64,000 nucleotides of DNA from Pisolithus tinctorius. Its lineage: Eukaryota > Basidiomycota > Agaricomycetes > Boletales > Pisolithaceae. The notes beneath the pieces are model-generated. The model was not told where the DNA came from, did not search any database, and saw nothing but the letters and a program-made list of their open reading frames with translations. Both the position numbers and the translations under genes were made by a program. Positions 33,760 to 45,368 of this stretch are shown here, one piece after another (the first letter of the stretch is position 1; each line of letters begins with the position of its first letter). The stretch spans positions 2,852,001 to 2,916,000 of the forward strand of contig JANFAH010000001.1 of assembly GCA_024663395.1 (NCBI GenBank), in the 5' to 3' direction.

Positions 33760-35627
33760 TGTGAGTCAAAGTGTGGAAAGCTGGTATAAACCAAACAAAT
33801 CCAACACCAAAGACAAATACAAGCGAGTGGTGGTTTACCTCCGTGGAACCTGGAGGGCAGAGAAACCTGATGTGGGGGGAGACTTCAAGTGGAGGTGCTC
33901 CTGGCGCAAGTCGTTGACGAGTTACGCAGGAGAAGACGAATGGACAATGATTGGGAAGGGGATGCTGAACAGAGTGAAGGTGTTCAGCTGAAAGTACTTG
34001 GGGGTAATGGACTTTTGATAAAATATGCTCCTGGCGCAAGTCGATGACGAGTTACGCAGGAGTGGATGGGTGACTAAGCAAACTTGCTGACTAAGTGTGA
34101 GGATAAAGCTTCAGATGAAATGATGGAGGCAGATAGACTCTTCCGAATGAGCCTCAACTACCAAGTATATGAATGATGACAGATAGACCCCTTCGTGGAG
34201 CCTCAACTGTCGACAACGAGATAGGCACTGGACTGACTGCTGGATGACTTCTGAATTGCTTCCTGATTGATTGATTCTGGGTAGCTAAGTACATGGGGGT
34301 TTATATACTGAGGGGGGAGCACAGCTTGTGACAAACAAGGCACAAACACTTGGTAAGTAATGAGTAAGGACTGAGTAATCATGATGAGTAAGCGAGAAAC
34401 GAAAAGTAAGCAAGCAAAGAAGATTGGTAAGTATTGGCAATGAACGAGTCAAGGATAGTCAAAATATCACAGAATGAGTCAAATAGAGTCAGAAACTGAG
34501 TAAGCGCACTGATATCACATTAGGGGGTGGCGATGCAAGTCAGATCTCGGCAGAGACATCTCTAGATCCAAAGATGGCATGACAGATGGATGGTGTTTCC
34601 AGATAGGGAAGTATTAATTCCAGAATTGAAGGGCATGAGTCAGGTGTCAAAGGGGGCTAGGGCATTGGGGGTCTGTGGGGCAATGAGAGCATACGCGATC
34701 GCGTCTCCCACCCTTCCATCCTCTCAGCGAAGTTAACAAAAACTTCATGGATGGGGTTCTGATGGAGGAGGAGGAGAAGGGGGGACGTCTTCTGCTGGAT
34801 CTTGCAGTAGGAAGGCAAGATGCATGTCATACTCATCATGAATGCGATCAGGGAGGCTGGAGGACAGTAGATTATACTGCAGCTGTCGCAATGCGGGAAG
34901 AATGATGGACGAGATCGGAATAAAGACGATGCAGGGAGCAGGGAGGAACGATCCATATGCTTCATCAAGAGGGGAGACTGAAACGACCACATAAGACCTT
35001 TCTAACCAAGTGACAGACCTGAGGCAACCAAAGAACGTCCTTCTGGAAGTCATACTGACAAGGAGAACACGCTGACCAAGCTGCATGGGACGGGATGGGG
35101 CTGACAATGACGGGATGAACCAGGGGGCTTCAGGACGGAAGCTGGTGGGAATGCCTGGCAGATATACATAGCCACTGTCTCTGGCAAATGAGACAAGCGA
35201 GATGATCGACGAAGAGGTGGCCATGATTGACGGACTTAGCGAAATGAGCGTCTGATGGATGGAGTGCTGTAGAAACGTGCAGGGTGCGAGGATCCTCTCC
35301 AAATTTGGAAGGAAGAATCGTGGGGCTGAGCACTTTAAGTGAGTATGTGAACCGAGTTGATATCTTTGGAAACGGCGGAGATACGACGAAAACCGGAATG
35401 CCGTACACGGGCGCTAAAAACCTTTAATGCGCGCTTAACTCGCTTCCTCTTTTCTCTTTAGCACTGACGACTCGTTCTTGTGCGAAGGATGACTGTTCAC
35501 GTCCAACAGTCTTTCTACACATGAGGCCTTTAGTCTTCATCTGCATGCATGGGCATTGTGCGCAACTCGTTGACGAGTTAGGCAGAGTCAGCTGTAACCA
35601 TGTCCACAACACCTTTGGTGTGTGACA
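33760..35627 (+). mobile_element. Repeat A: 1.87-kb TGTGAGTCAAAG...GTGTGACA element
   Basis: Flanked by CCGT at 33756-33759 and 35628-35631. It contains near-palindromic 31-bp boxes at 33900-33930 and 34030-34060 (GGCGCAAGTCG..GACGAGTTACGC) and a related one at about 35560-35583, a TATA-like block near 34300 (minus strand) and the family ORF on the minus strand. Confidence 0.93.
34745..35408 (-). pseudogene. Conserved ORF of repeat A (unknown function)
   Basis: As in the other copies: MYGIPVFVVSPPFPK start at 35408, a +1 base just before the internal Met-Ala-Thr-Ser, then 185 codons in the second frame with the conserved FARDSGYVYLPG and SMTSRRTFFGCLRSV blocks and a Pro-rich end. Differences from B and C are mostly synonymous-looking or CpG-type. 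Confidence 0.45.
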
Positions 35628-37143
35628 CCGTCATCGGCACCGTTTATCATGAGGTGGATGAAGACTCCCCTCTTGATCTTGTGTATCACGCCACTATCCA
35701 AGCCCTCCAGCTTGAAGAACTTTCTTGCTATGTCAACCGCCAGAACCCCCTTCTGTCCCCCACCCATACCATCTTGAATGAGATCACCATCCAACAGGTC
35801 CCCCTCCTGCTTAAGCTCTTTGATGTCCTCGGAGGCACGGACCTCATCTACAATGTCCGACAGTACCCTACTTTGATTGCCCCTCCTCCTCCTGGGTCTA
35901 GAAGACCCTCGGCTGCAACCTCCCCTCCGGTCTCCTCCATGTCAACCTCTCCTCTGGCGTTGTCGCCGTCATTGTCCTCTCACTCATCCCGCTCTCTGCG
36001 TAGAGCCAATAGACCCCATGCCTGTTGCTTATCAGGCTCCAACCCTCAACCTTGCGAGTCTCACAACTCCCCATCTGAAGTAGATCCTGAGACTGCCTTT
36101 GGCGTCTCCCGTGCTGAGCTCGACTACATGTTAAACATTGTCGAAACCCTTGCACAGTTGCTGCCAACCCCTGTGCTAAATGCCATGACTGAGTTCGATA
36201 GACCTCTTACTCCATCCGACCCACACTATCGTCAAGCGTGTTATGTCTGCCACCGTCTTGGCCATATCCACGTTGTGAGGAATCTGCATTCCCTGGACGT
36301 GTAAGCCCCTATCACTAACCGTTCCGTGACTACTGTTACGTCCGCTCCCCTCTTGCGTTCACCATTGTTCACGCGCTACCTTCCCACACCCTCGCTCCTT
36401 CTCGCGCAATGCTATACCCACGGCCACTGTGCTCCGGTTGTTGTTTTTCCTCGGACTCTTTTTTTTTATCATGGTCTCTATTCTTTTAGTGCTTGTAGTA
36501 TACCCTCGGCCTCTGTTTTGGCCTGTCTTTTGAGTACGCACTGTCATGTGGCCTTCCCTTACTGTACCCTGTCTTACTTAGGTTCTGGGTTTGTCTGGAC
36601 TATAAAAGCCCTGTACTTAGGTACAGAAGGATACCTTTTGGCACTTGGAAGGTGACCACGAGTTTCCTTTACACTTGGTCTACACCGCACATCTCGCATT
36701 CTGCCGCACACGAACTACGTATACCGCTCGCACCGCTCGCATCGCCGGTACTATCCCGTGGACCACGCCACGCACGTCACGAACCACTACTGCTACAAAG
36801 CGCTGGGTCTCGCCTTCTAGTCTCGACAGTCCAGAATCCCTTGGGACGAGCAATTCATTCCCTTCATTTATTATTGTTGTTATCTAAGCCATCTAGCTTG
36901 TATTATACAGCTACTTGGACTTTTCCTACAATGTCAACTGTGGACTGTATGAATGTCCCCTTTGTCATGCCACTCATCCTGGGCATACTCAAGCCCAGTG
37001 TCCCTCCATATGCCCTCATCGTCCTTTACAGGACAGAATTGCTACCCCTGCCTTGGTAGATGATCGCACCCTCGTCGGGAGCGAGGATAACGATTTTGAC
37101 AACTCCGCCATCAGCAATATGACTGGAGAGCCTTATGGAGAGT
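35628..37143 (+). pseudogene. Third ORF of element 3 with CCHC-like knuckles, split by a solo LTR
   Basis: 35628-36300 gives ...VIGTVYHEVDEDSPLDLVYH, a Ser/Pro-rich middle and ACYVCHRLGHI; after the solo LTR, 36911-37143 gives YNVNCGLYECPLCHATHPGHTQAQCP and stops at 37143, 27 bp before the polypurine tract. The paired CX2C...GH and CX2C...GH...C knuckles resemble a downstream ORF I remember from other agaricomycete Gypsy elements. A GTAAGC and CACTAAC near 36301-36319 suggest an intron at the break. Role unknown, possibly nucleic-acid binding. Confidence 0.55.
36334..36909 (+). mobile_element. Candidate solo LTR inside element 3
   Basis: TGTTACGTCCG...TTATACA with a TATAAAA at 36601-36607 and flanks ACTAC (36329-36333) / GCTAC (36910-36914), a 5-bp duplication with one mismatch. 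Alternatively 36301-36910 is an intron (GTAAGC...TACAG). Confidence 0.5.
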
Positions 37144-37182
37144 AGTTGAAGTCAGGGACTTCAACGCTTAAAGAGGGGGTAA

Positions 37183-37635
37183 TGTTACGTTTCACCCCTA
37201 GCTTTTCCTTTTCTGTTGTATGTTTACTTTGCTTTTGATCCATTGGACTCGATTTCCTTTTAGAGCCATCTTCTCTCTGATCCGACGGCTCTCTATTCCC
37301 ACCACTAGCATTACTAGCTCGTTACATGCCTAGGACATGTGCCATCATTGTTCAACCAATGGCGTAGTTACCACATGAACATGAGGATGCCTCATGGTCC
37401 TCTTCCTGTAGTATTTAGACCGTCAGCTCAAGTCCTGGAAACCCAGACTTGAGCTGCTCAATAATATGCAGCGTTCCTCAGAACTTCGCCCTCAGTGTCC
37501 CTAACCAGGACCACTCTTACCGGCATTGCCTTAAATCCTCTGTCGTTTACAGAGGTTACTGCAGCCGTTGCTCAGTAGAAACCTTAGTCTGCGATTCGAG
37601 CTCTCCCTACATCTTGACTTCGGTCAAGCGTAACA
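37183..37635 (+). repeat. 3' LTR of element 3
   Basis: 453 bp, same length as the 5' LTR. Differences such as ACATTT/ACGTTT and GATCCGTTGG/GATCCATTGG are CpG transitions, with few others visible. Confidence 0.93.
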
Positions 37636-39431
37636 ATAGGGATGAATGCGACTGAGTCATGTGAGTTGCTCAACCTGTAAATGAAAAGTGCGATGGATTT
37701 GGGAGTGTGCAGGCCTCGAGCCTGTCTAGAAATCTGTCAGAATTATGCCTGCAACTCGGCACTAGGCAGGGGAAACAGTATGGGTCGTGTCGACGTCGTT
37801 ACTCTGCTTGTTCTCTCTATCTCTAACTTGGGGGCTTCCAAAGTTGTTCTTCTCCTGTCAATGAAGACAGGTATATGTGTAGCTACATGCCAAGTATGTA
37901 ACTATGAAGTAAGCAATGTCAAAGGTGAAAAGATCGACAGGAAATGATGGGATTTAGGTGAGATTGACATAATGATGGCCCTGAGGCCAGAATAGCATCG
38001 GTAATTAAAAGAGAGACTAAATGTAAAAGAAGCAAAAGTGATCCAAATAGAAGTGAATGAGAAGAGAATGAGAGCGACAGCAAAGCGCTTACACAACCCA
38101 TAGTGTGGACCTGAAGAGTGCCAGTGAGCAAGTATAGGCAACTGGACACCTGTCACAAATGTTGGACTTTGTCACAACAACTAGGGAGAGTGTCGGAAGG
38201 TGATGTGACCATGGGGGAAGTGAGTCGACAGAGGGGGATGTAGTGCTGGGTGACCTAGAGTGCAGCAGATGTCGAAGTTGCTTGAGAGGGGTCGCATTTG
38301 TGTTGCATATGTCACAAACCCTATAGCTGCTTAGTAGACTTCCTATTGACACTATACATACACTCCTAGTGTAGGGAGATCCCTCTCCCCACAGCAAGCT
38401 ATCAATGGAGGGGTTGATACAAGAGTCAGGGACAGTAGCAGGCAGCTGGTGGGGGATACACCAAGACTGGTAGTTGGGCTGGGGTGTTGGCAGATGAGAT
38501 GTATTACTGGGAACTTGGTCTCCCTGAATCGCAGCGATATAAGGATTATTGAGCACTTGAAGGTCAGGTTCCATCCCAGGAGGCATGATATGACCTGGCT
38601 GTTGAGCCAGAACACTGAAACCAAAGTGATGGGAGTCTGTGGGGCACTGATGGAAGACAGGTGCTGCTACTGCTGTTGAAGACTGAGGGATGGGATTCTG
38701 AAATGAACATTGTATATCAGTATGAAAAGACACTCACCAGAGGCATATCAGCTGGGCTAGGACCATTCACAATGGGAGGCATGTAGGGTGGTGGGGTGAC
38801 ATTGGACTTTGCAAGTGGTTAGCTTGATATTTGCAAATAACTAGAACTGACCTTCAGTTTTGCATTCTGGCTGGCACTGCAGCCCCCACCCTTTTTCTGC
38901 CAAGTGGGTGGAGGTGCAAGAGGATTTACAACAGAATTGTTGGGGAGATCTGTCAACTTTTGTGGCTGTGTAGCTCAGCCTTCAAGGGCAGTACCAATCC
39001 ACTCCAATTGCTCAGCCCTTCCACCTGAACCCACCCCTGCCCTTCCACTATGACAGAGTCCTGCTGTGGCAACTGACTGAGACTCTTCGAGATCGATGGG
39101 TGGGCTTCCTACACGCTTGTTTTTTGCGGGTTGAGTGCTTCCGTTGGCCTCTGGTCATCATTTGGCTTTTTTGCTATCCTTCTTTTTCAGCAGGATTGTT
39201 CCAGATTGGGTGGACATCTGAAGGTACAAGTAGTTAAGCAGAGAACAGTATAAGATGGAAGCCTGGGGACCATGATGAAATGACATCTTGTGAATCCATA
39301 TAAACATTGACAGGTTCATTGTGAGACATAAAATGAAACAACATGTGGAGATGGTTACCCACTGCAAATGAATTGAAACACTTTACATGCAACATGCAGA
39401 ACGTGAACTAAACATAAAATTCATGCTAAGA

Positions 39432-41822
39432 CTACATGCCTTTGAAGCATTTATTGGGCATAGGAGGGCTATCCATGCTCCTTACTTCTTCACAAAGGTG
39501 TTTAGAAGACATAATTGCTGAAGACATAACATCCATATTGTTCTCCTGACTTGGACACATGCTTGAATTAAGTGCTTTGTGCTGGGCGATGATCTGCTGG
39601 AATGCATTCATCATCTCTGGTGGTTTCTTGTATGGCATGCTGGCCAAGAAACGATCAAAAAGGGAGATAATGTCAGAGAACTGCACTGCAGTTCCACTCA
39701 GCAGGGACCACCCAAGCAATACACACCACTCGTTAGCCAGAGGGATTAGATCTTGAAAATATTGCAAGACCTTGGAATCCAGCCTCAATTTGGATGGGTC
39801 ATTAAGGAATGTGAACTTGGCACATCTGGCAATTTCAAGATCTTCAGCCACCTTTTCACTCCACAAGCCAAGAAGTGTCTTTTCATGGCTGATATCTTGA
39901 CACTCATGGCCAAGTGGCCCATCATAAAGGATGAGGATCCAGATGGAAACATAGAACAGGGATTCAATATCATCTGCAAATGTATGGTGTATAGTAGTAG
40001 GGTGATCGATGAACATGCAGGTGAGAGAGGTGCTTTTCTGGATTGATGGGACATTAGTCTTTCCACTTTTAGTGATGGCTTCCTTGAGTTGGCAAAGGAT
40101 ATTCACTGAAAGGAAGGGGACTGTCCCCTTTGCATACTATCAGCTTCAAGTTCCAAAATGATTTGCATAGTACTTACTGTGCTGCCCAAGTCATATTCCC
40201 CCTGTAACGTGACCTGTACAGCAAATTCCCAGTCAAGGAGAAAGCTGTGCAACCCATTTGCAAAGTCCTTGATCATCATATTGTTGATGCTACAATCTCA
40301 ATGGAGGACACCCCTCTCAAGAGCCTGCTGTTGGACTGTTAAAGCAATTAGTATTGATTTTACAAGTGGAAGAGGATACATACTTCATAAAATATCTCAG
40401 ATGCATGAAACGAGTTCCTTTTTTGTCTTGAACATTACCATTGGCCTTGCACATGGCTTCATAGCCAATTGCATGCGAGTTCTCTGAGACTTCATGCACA
40501 ATTGCCACTTCTCATCACAATATTGTTCAGTTTTATTGACAATGCCTGGCTTGACCTTGATGACCCAGTAGTGTTGCAACTTGGGAACTCCGTCGATGTC
40601 CTGGACCAGCTTCATCATGTTGACTTTGTGCAGGGCTGTCCTCTGCTCTGACTCCTCCACCCAATAATCCTTGATGACATAGTATTCCCCATTGTAGCAT
40701 GCAAGGTAACAAACAGTACCCCTTCCTAGAAAGCCTGTGCTTGAGAATAATACATTGAGCACCTTGTAGAAGGTCTTGTTTACTTGGATCCTCCTGATTG
40801 CTGGGATGTGTTCAGGTGATGCAGGAGTTGGGAGTGAGTTTGCACTGGGGAGGATGCCTGACTCCAAGTGAGGAGAAGGCATTGTAGGAGAGGGGAAAGG
40901 GGAGAGAGGTATCACAAGTGCTGTGCATTTGTGGCTGTGTGCAGGATGGGGGGATATCTCTGTGGTCAAATCGAAGCCAAGGGTTGAGTGGGAGCTGAAC
41001 ACAATGGCACATACAATATATATGAAGACTTCTGTGTCAGTGTGGATATTGATAGAGGGTGAGATTGCACCACCAGAGTGGTTGTAAAAGTGAAGTCAAA
41101 GAAGTTCACTATCAGTAATTGATAATCCAAGGACATAGTGTCTCCAGGGCTGGTCGACAAGGGTTAGATATGCCTTAGTGTCCATTGTCTTCCCAAGGTG
41201 GGATGCTGGCTTGAAAGACTCCTTTGAGTACTTGGCGATGACTTTAGGACTTAACCATGTAATCTCATCAAGGGATACTGGGGTGTTATTGACAAGGATG
41301 AGGTCAGGCTTTTGGGAATAACCTGTAGAACCTCACAAGCTGGTTCTGCTCCAGTCTGCCATCCATTGACACTGGGGTTTGCTGGATAGACTGGGCATCA
41401 TGGATGGATTTGGTGGTGGTTCTGATAGCATTGAGAAACAGAGCAACTTGCTTTTCAAAGCAGAGCTTTTCTGATTCTACTGGCAGCTCTGAGGCAAGTG
41501 GCCCAGGTTGCTTGGGAGGTGAATCAGAGCCTGGGGGTGGACAAAGCTCCCAGTTCCAGCACTTTCTATCATCATTGTATAGGCTGTCCAGGCTGTCCTC
41601 TGACAAGCCACCCTGGTTGAAGGAGGCAGAATAGCTATGGACACATGCAGGAATTGTTTTCAGACAGAAAATCAGGGACCTGGGAGCTATGGAGGTGAAT
41701 GTATCTCTGAAGGACTTGAAGATAATATTTGTAACATAACTGAGGCTCTGAGGAGAGCTAACTTGTATCCATGGTTCATGGATGATGGTGCCCTCAAGTT
41801 CTGAAGCAGTGAACTTGTCCAT
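39432..41822 (-). pseudogene. FunK1-type fungal protein kinase
   Basis: Minus strand, likely start 41822 (MDKFTASELEGTIIHEPW). Kinase landmarks: GFLGRGTVCYLACYNGEYYVIKDYW (Gly-rich loop and Lys), a catalytic loop readable as VLH-*-DCSINNMMI, where TGA at 40298-40300 replaces the Arg of HRD, LLDWEFA as the DFG equivalent, and HHTFADDIESLFYVSIWI as in FunK1 proteins. Introns and frame changes separate blocks. FunK1 kinases are expanded in agaricomycetes; this copy is inactive. Confidence 0.85.
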
Positions 41823-41940
41823 AACATGAACTGTGTGGCCATGTTTGGGCAGGGGAAGAGAACTGATCAGCTTGTAGGTACCATCTATTGTTCAATATCT
41901 GTTTTTGTTTGAGTCTTTGGACACACAGCAGATTTTCCAC

Positions 41941-42148
41941 TATATAGTACTCTGTTATATGTAAGACAATATGTCAATCTCACACTTAGAGTACAGATTT
42001 TTTCAGTATGCCATCACAAACTTGAAGTTTAGATCCTTTTCCATGCATTTGCTCAGTTTTGAAGGATGTAAACTTCAAGTAGGGATTCCATTGCAAACTC
42101 TAAGTGTGAGATTGACATATTGTATTACATATAACAGGGTACTATATA
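41941..42148. mobile_element. Short hairpin MITE (208 bp)
   Basis: The first ~55 bp (TATATAGTACTCTGTTATATG...) are an imperfect inverted copy of the last ~55 bp (...CATATAACAGGGTACTATATA). TA-rich ends fit a Tc1/mariner-type MITE. It lies upstream of the FunK1 pseudogene. Confidence 0.7.
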
Positions 42149-42429
42149 ATGGAAAACTTGCTGTGACATTTCTGAGGGTTGTTGACAGGTAGGGTCACAT
42201 GTTTGAAAATGGTGCCACCACTCAAAATACTGATGCATTTCAACATTAACATGTAATCAGCTCTGGTATATGGTAAGGTAACATGTATGTTGACTAGATG
42301 GGAGGAGAGTCCAAATGACTTAGGGCAAAGTATGTATTTTTGTTGAAGTATTTGTTGAGATAGAATTCAGAAGAATGCTTGAAGGAGTTGTATGCCATCA
42401 ATCAATTATCTGCAGTTTGCCTGAAGTGA

Positions 42430-45368
42430 GGTATGAGATGTGTGAACACCTGGACCTGACTGAGTGGGATGACATCACCAAGACATTGGCCATTCACTCT
42501 CTTTGTGTGCCTAAGGAATGTAGGTGTGTTGCATCTTCAGCTGCTATGTCAAAATGTTGTATATAGACCAAAAAATGGTCTGTCCACAACCATCTTACCC
42601 CCCTCTTGCCAAAAGGGTGCATCAGGAGATGGAGCTGGCCAACAACATGACCTAAGATACTCTTGTGAGTGACATGGAAAAGTAGTGTGGACCACAAACC
42701 TTTCAGGCTGCTCTCTGGCCATTTGAAATGGGGGTCCACATTGATGATAGCTGCATCATAGTGGCCAAGGGTCTAGGTCTCACAAGGTGGAGAACAGAAG
42801 AGAGTCTGGGCAGGGAGGATGTCCATGATATCATGTATCACCATGTTCTGCAGCTGCATCTTGTACCAAACCTGCAGATCAGTAAAAGGCAGGGTTGAAG
42901 AGCTTGGTCCATACACCTTCTCATGATTTAGAAAATCAACAAGGGCAGCTCAGAGGTCAAGTAGTCCAAACTTCTTGGCAGCACCATCAACACTAATGCA
43001 TCACAAGGGTGGGTCATAGGAAAGGTTGATCGCCATATTGTCTGCAATAAAACTACACAATGGGAAGGGAATGGAGTCTGGATCCTGGGTCCTGAGGCGC
43101 ACAGAGATGGCGAAGTAATCAGTGACAGGCTGCATGGGACCTGGCATCTCAGAAACTAGATTCTCTCCTCACAATCACTGATCTCACTGTCACCATCATC
43201 AGAACTCCCATCCTCAACCTCCAAGGACTTTTCTTCCACATGACCATGGGAGTGAGTCTTCAATTCATATAATGATGTTGCGAGTTCAAATGTCCTACAT
43301 TTTTCAGTGTGATCAAGGTACCAGCAAATTTGAGGATCATAGTTATTGTTATTGCTAGCTGATGTGGGTGTCTTGATCTCCAATACATGGGCATGTTCAG
43401 TTACATCAGCAGTCCATTGGATGGTGACCCTGACACGCTTCACACTTGGTACAACACTCTGCATGAGTTCTGACTTGGGGATGTGCCAATTGTTGATGGG
43501 CTTGTTTCCCTTACCACATCATGCACTGTGATCTAGTATCAACTGCTTGTGTGTGTGAAACTCATCCAGTGCAGAAGATATTATATGAAGATTGTCATTG
43601 TCAATGCAGTAAGCTTGGACTCGGTATTGGAAGTCCATGAGTGCACAAATAGCAGTAATAATTTTGGGAGGGGCTGCTCCAGCAATAACACAGATGATGT
43701 AATGTTGGACATCATGGTGCACACATCCAGTCACCTGCTTCAGCTTAGCAACACCACCTTTAAAGTGACAGAACCCCACAGTAGGCTGTAAAACTGAGAA
43801 GCAAAAGTCAATTTCAGCTTCACCAACCACATTTATGCACCACATCATGTTGTGGTCCCAAAATTCCTTGTGCAGGTGGTGAAGGGGCTCCAGAGTTATA
43901 AAAGTGCTTGGACAAGAAAGCGGAATGTCCCTCCAAAATGGGTCACTAACTCTGCTGAGGCAAAAGTGCTGTGCTTTGCAAAAGAAGACTTGGATGTTTG
44001 TAGGGTGGACCTTCGATTTCACCACTGCAAGCTGAGCCAAAGTGGTGGACGCAGTTCATGGCTCATGTCAGAATGGGTCTCCAAACTGTTTGTACATTGC
44101 CATGGTGATCGGGGAAGTCTTTCCTCCAACAGCTGTGAGCATGGCAGCCTCAGGAGTGTCGGTGATATAACCTGTGATTGGTGTGAAACAGTACTGCATG
44201 TGCCCCAGAGAATCTGGTAACATAATGCCAAGTTTGGCAGCTTGCTTGACAGGTTCAAGTATGATATCCAGGCATTCATGAATGAGCCTATCTTCAAGGA
44301 GGCTGTGCATACACTTTTTCTTGTGCATGAACTTGGGGATGGGGAGGAGAGCAGTGAGCATAAATGAGTTGGATGACAATTTTAGGTGCATGGACATCTT
44401 GATATTTGCTAGGCTGATGAGAAGTGGATGAGCAACTCTGCCACCACATAAAGTAGTAATATTATCTTGTCTGAAGAAAGTATCATGCCAAGAAGAGTCA
44501 CTCTGCTTGGAAGCTGTGACTGGGGTACATCAATTGAATAAAAGGATCTATAACTCGCAGTGGAAACATACCTGCATACACCAAGCATCATCAGTGGTCA
44601 TCCACTCTGTATACACCCTACAAAGCTTCTTGGGCATTTTGTATACACACCTTGGAATGAAATCAAGCTGGTCAGAGAACAAAGGGTGGTTGAGGAACCA
44701 CACAATGCATTCCAGGGGATCATGCCAGTACAAGTGCACAGGGTGTTTGGTTGGCTGTGAAGGAGTAATCTCCATTGAGCGTCAGCACAGCCCACCAGGG
44801 AGTAACCCAGCCAGCCCACAAAGTGCTCTGGCTGTATGAAAGGAAATATTTAGTAGCTGTATCTGGTGCACATCAATAATGATCTTTGGAGAGAATAGGG
44901 ACAGGCTTATGATTGACAATGACAAGAAAGAGTCTATAGCTCTCATGCTCAGGCCTGAACAAAGTAACCATGATGCCAGCTCCCATTCATTGTGGGAGTT
45001 GAAGGGGTAGTACAGATTTGATGCCTGTAGGTTGCTGAACTGGTCACCATTAAATTTGTCCATAAACATTGGGCCAAGTCCAAATATTTTAGCTGCACCC
45101 TCAAAGTTGTCTGTGATTGGCCCCCATGTGTCAAATGCCATATGAACAAAACCTGGGTAATCATGAGTTGCATAGTCATCAGGACATCTTCTAAGTATGT
45201 TGGGTGTTGAGAGTTACAAATGTTCAAGCTCAAAGGTTGGAGAGACTCGTGAAGGTGGACTAAGTTATTGACCCAGGTATTGCACCCAGAGGATGGCTGG
45301 CACATGTGCATTGCAACAGCGCTGTGACTCTGGAAGCTGCCTTTACTGCAACTTGGACAGCAGGGCAT
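42430..45368 (-). pseudogene. Plavaka-type (CACTA-like) transposase
   Basis: Minus strand start near 45368: MPCCPSCSKGSFQSHSAVAMHM with a C2H2-like head, then YPFNSHNEWELASWLLCSGLSMRAID, DPFWRDIPLSCP, a TPxxLHxLHK-like block (LEPLHHLHKEFWDHNMMWC), CVIAGAAPPKIITAICALMDF, and IQWTADVTEHAHVLEIKTPTSASNNNNYDPQ. The C-terminal part has VDPHFKWPESSLKG to about 42490. All match, in order, what I remember of Plavaka transposases. Many stops and frameshifts; no terminal repeats were identified. Confidence 0.85.

Larger units (their letters stand above)
30744..37635 (+). mobile_element. LTR element 3 (Ty3/Gypsy type), internally deleted
   Basis: Two 453-bp LTRs (30744-31196, 37183-37635), TGTTAC...GTAACA, flanked by ATAGG at 30739-30743 and 37636-37640. 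Between them are a self-complementary primer site, gag, a partial pol (protease and reverse transcriptase), a second zinc-knuckle ORF and a polypurine tract (AAAGAGGGGG, 37170-37179). RNase H and integrase are missing. Repeat A (33760-35627) and a solo LTR (36334-36909) are inserted in it. LTR differences are mainly CpG-type. Confidence 0.93.
30625..38393. mobile_element. X2: TG/CA-ended 4-bp-TSD repeat, split by LTR element 3
   Basis: Starts TGTGGGGAGCAGG and ends CTCTCCCCACA. The flanks are GCGA (30621-30624) and GCAA (38394-38397), a 4-bp duplication with one CpG-type change. 30625-30743 matches 1905-2021 and 37636-38393 matches the rest of X1. The X2 copy lacks the foldback element found in X1 (empty TA at 38133-38134). 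Confidence 0.85.
29165..39217 (-). pseudogene. DUF6532-type gene split by X2 and its nested insertions
   Basis: The 3' part (29165-30620) has the DUF6532-like segments KTRNFAHPALKEAVIQFYY and SCLALVTAVVSY, plus THVTRMTMRLCEAY upstream and an acidic Ser/Glu run. The 5' part (38398-39217) starts about 39217 (MSTQSGTILLKKKDSKKAK) and contains PPGMEPDL. Removing 30621-38393 joins ...NPSIDSLL directly to the Ser/Arg-rich acidic exon in frame, so the two halves are one gene. Several stops and frame breaks exist in both halves. DUF6532 genes are common, variable-number agaricomycete genes of unknown role. Confidence 0.72.

Noticed and set aside
33760..35627. The 1.85-kb repeats as Ginger-type DNA transposons
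   Set aside because: 4-bp duplications and TGT...ACA ends would fit, but no integrase-like transposase is present and the ends are not clear inverted repeats; a solo LTR remains at least as likely.
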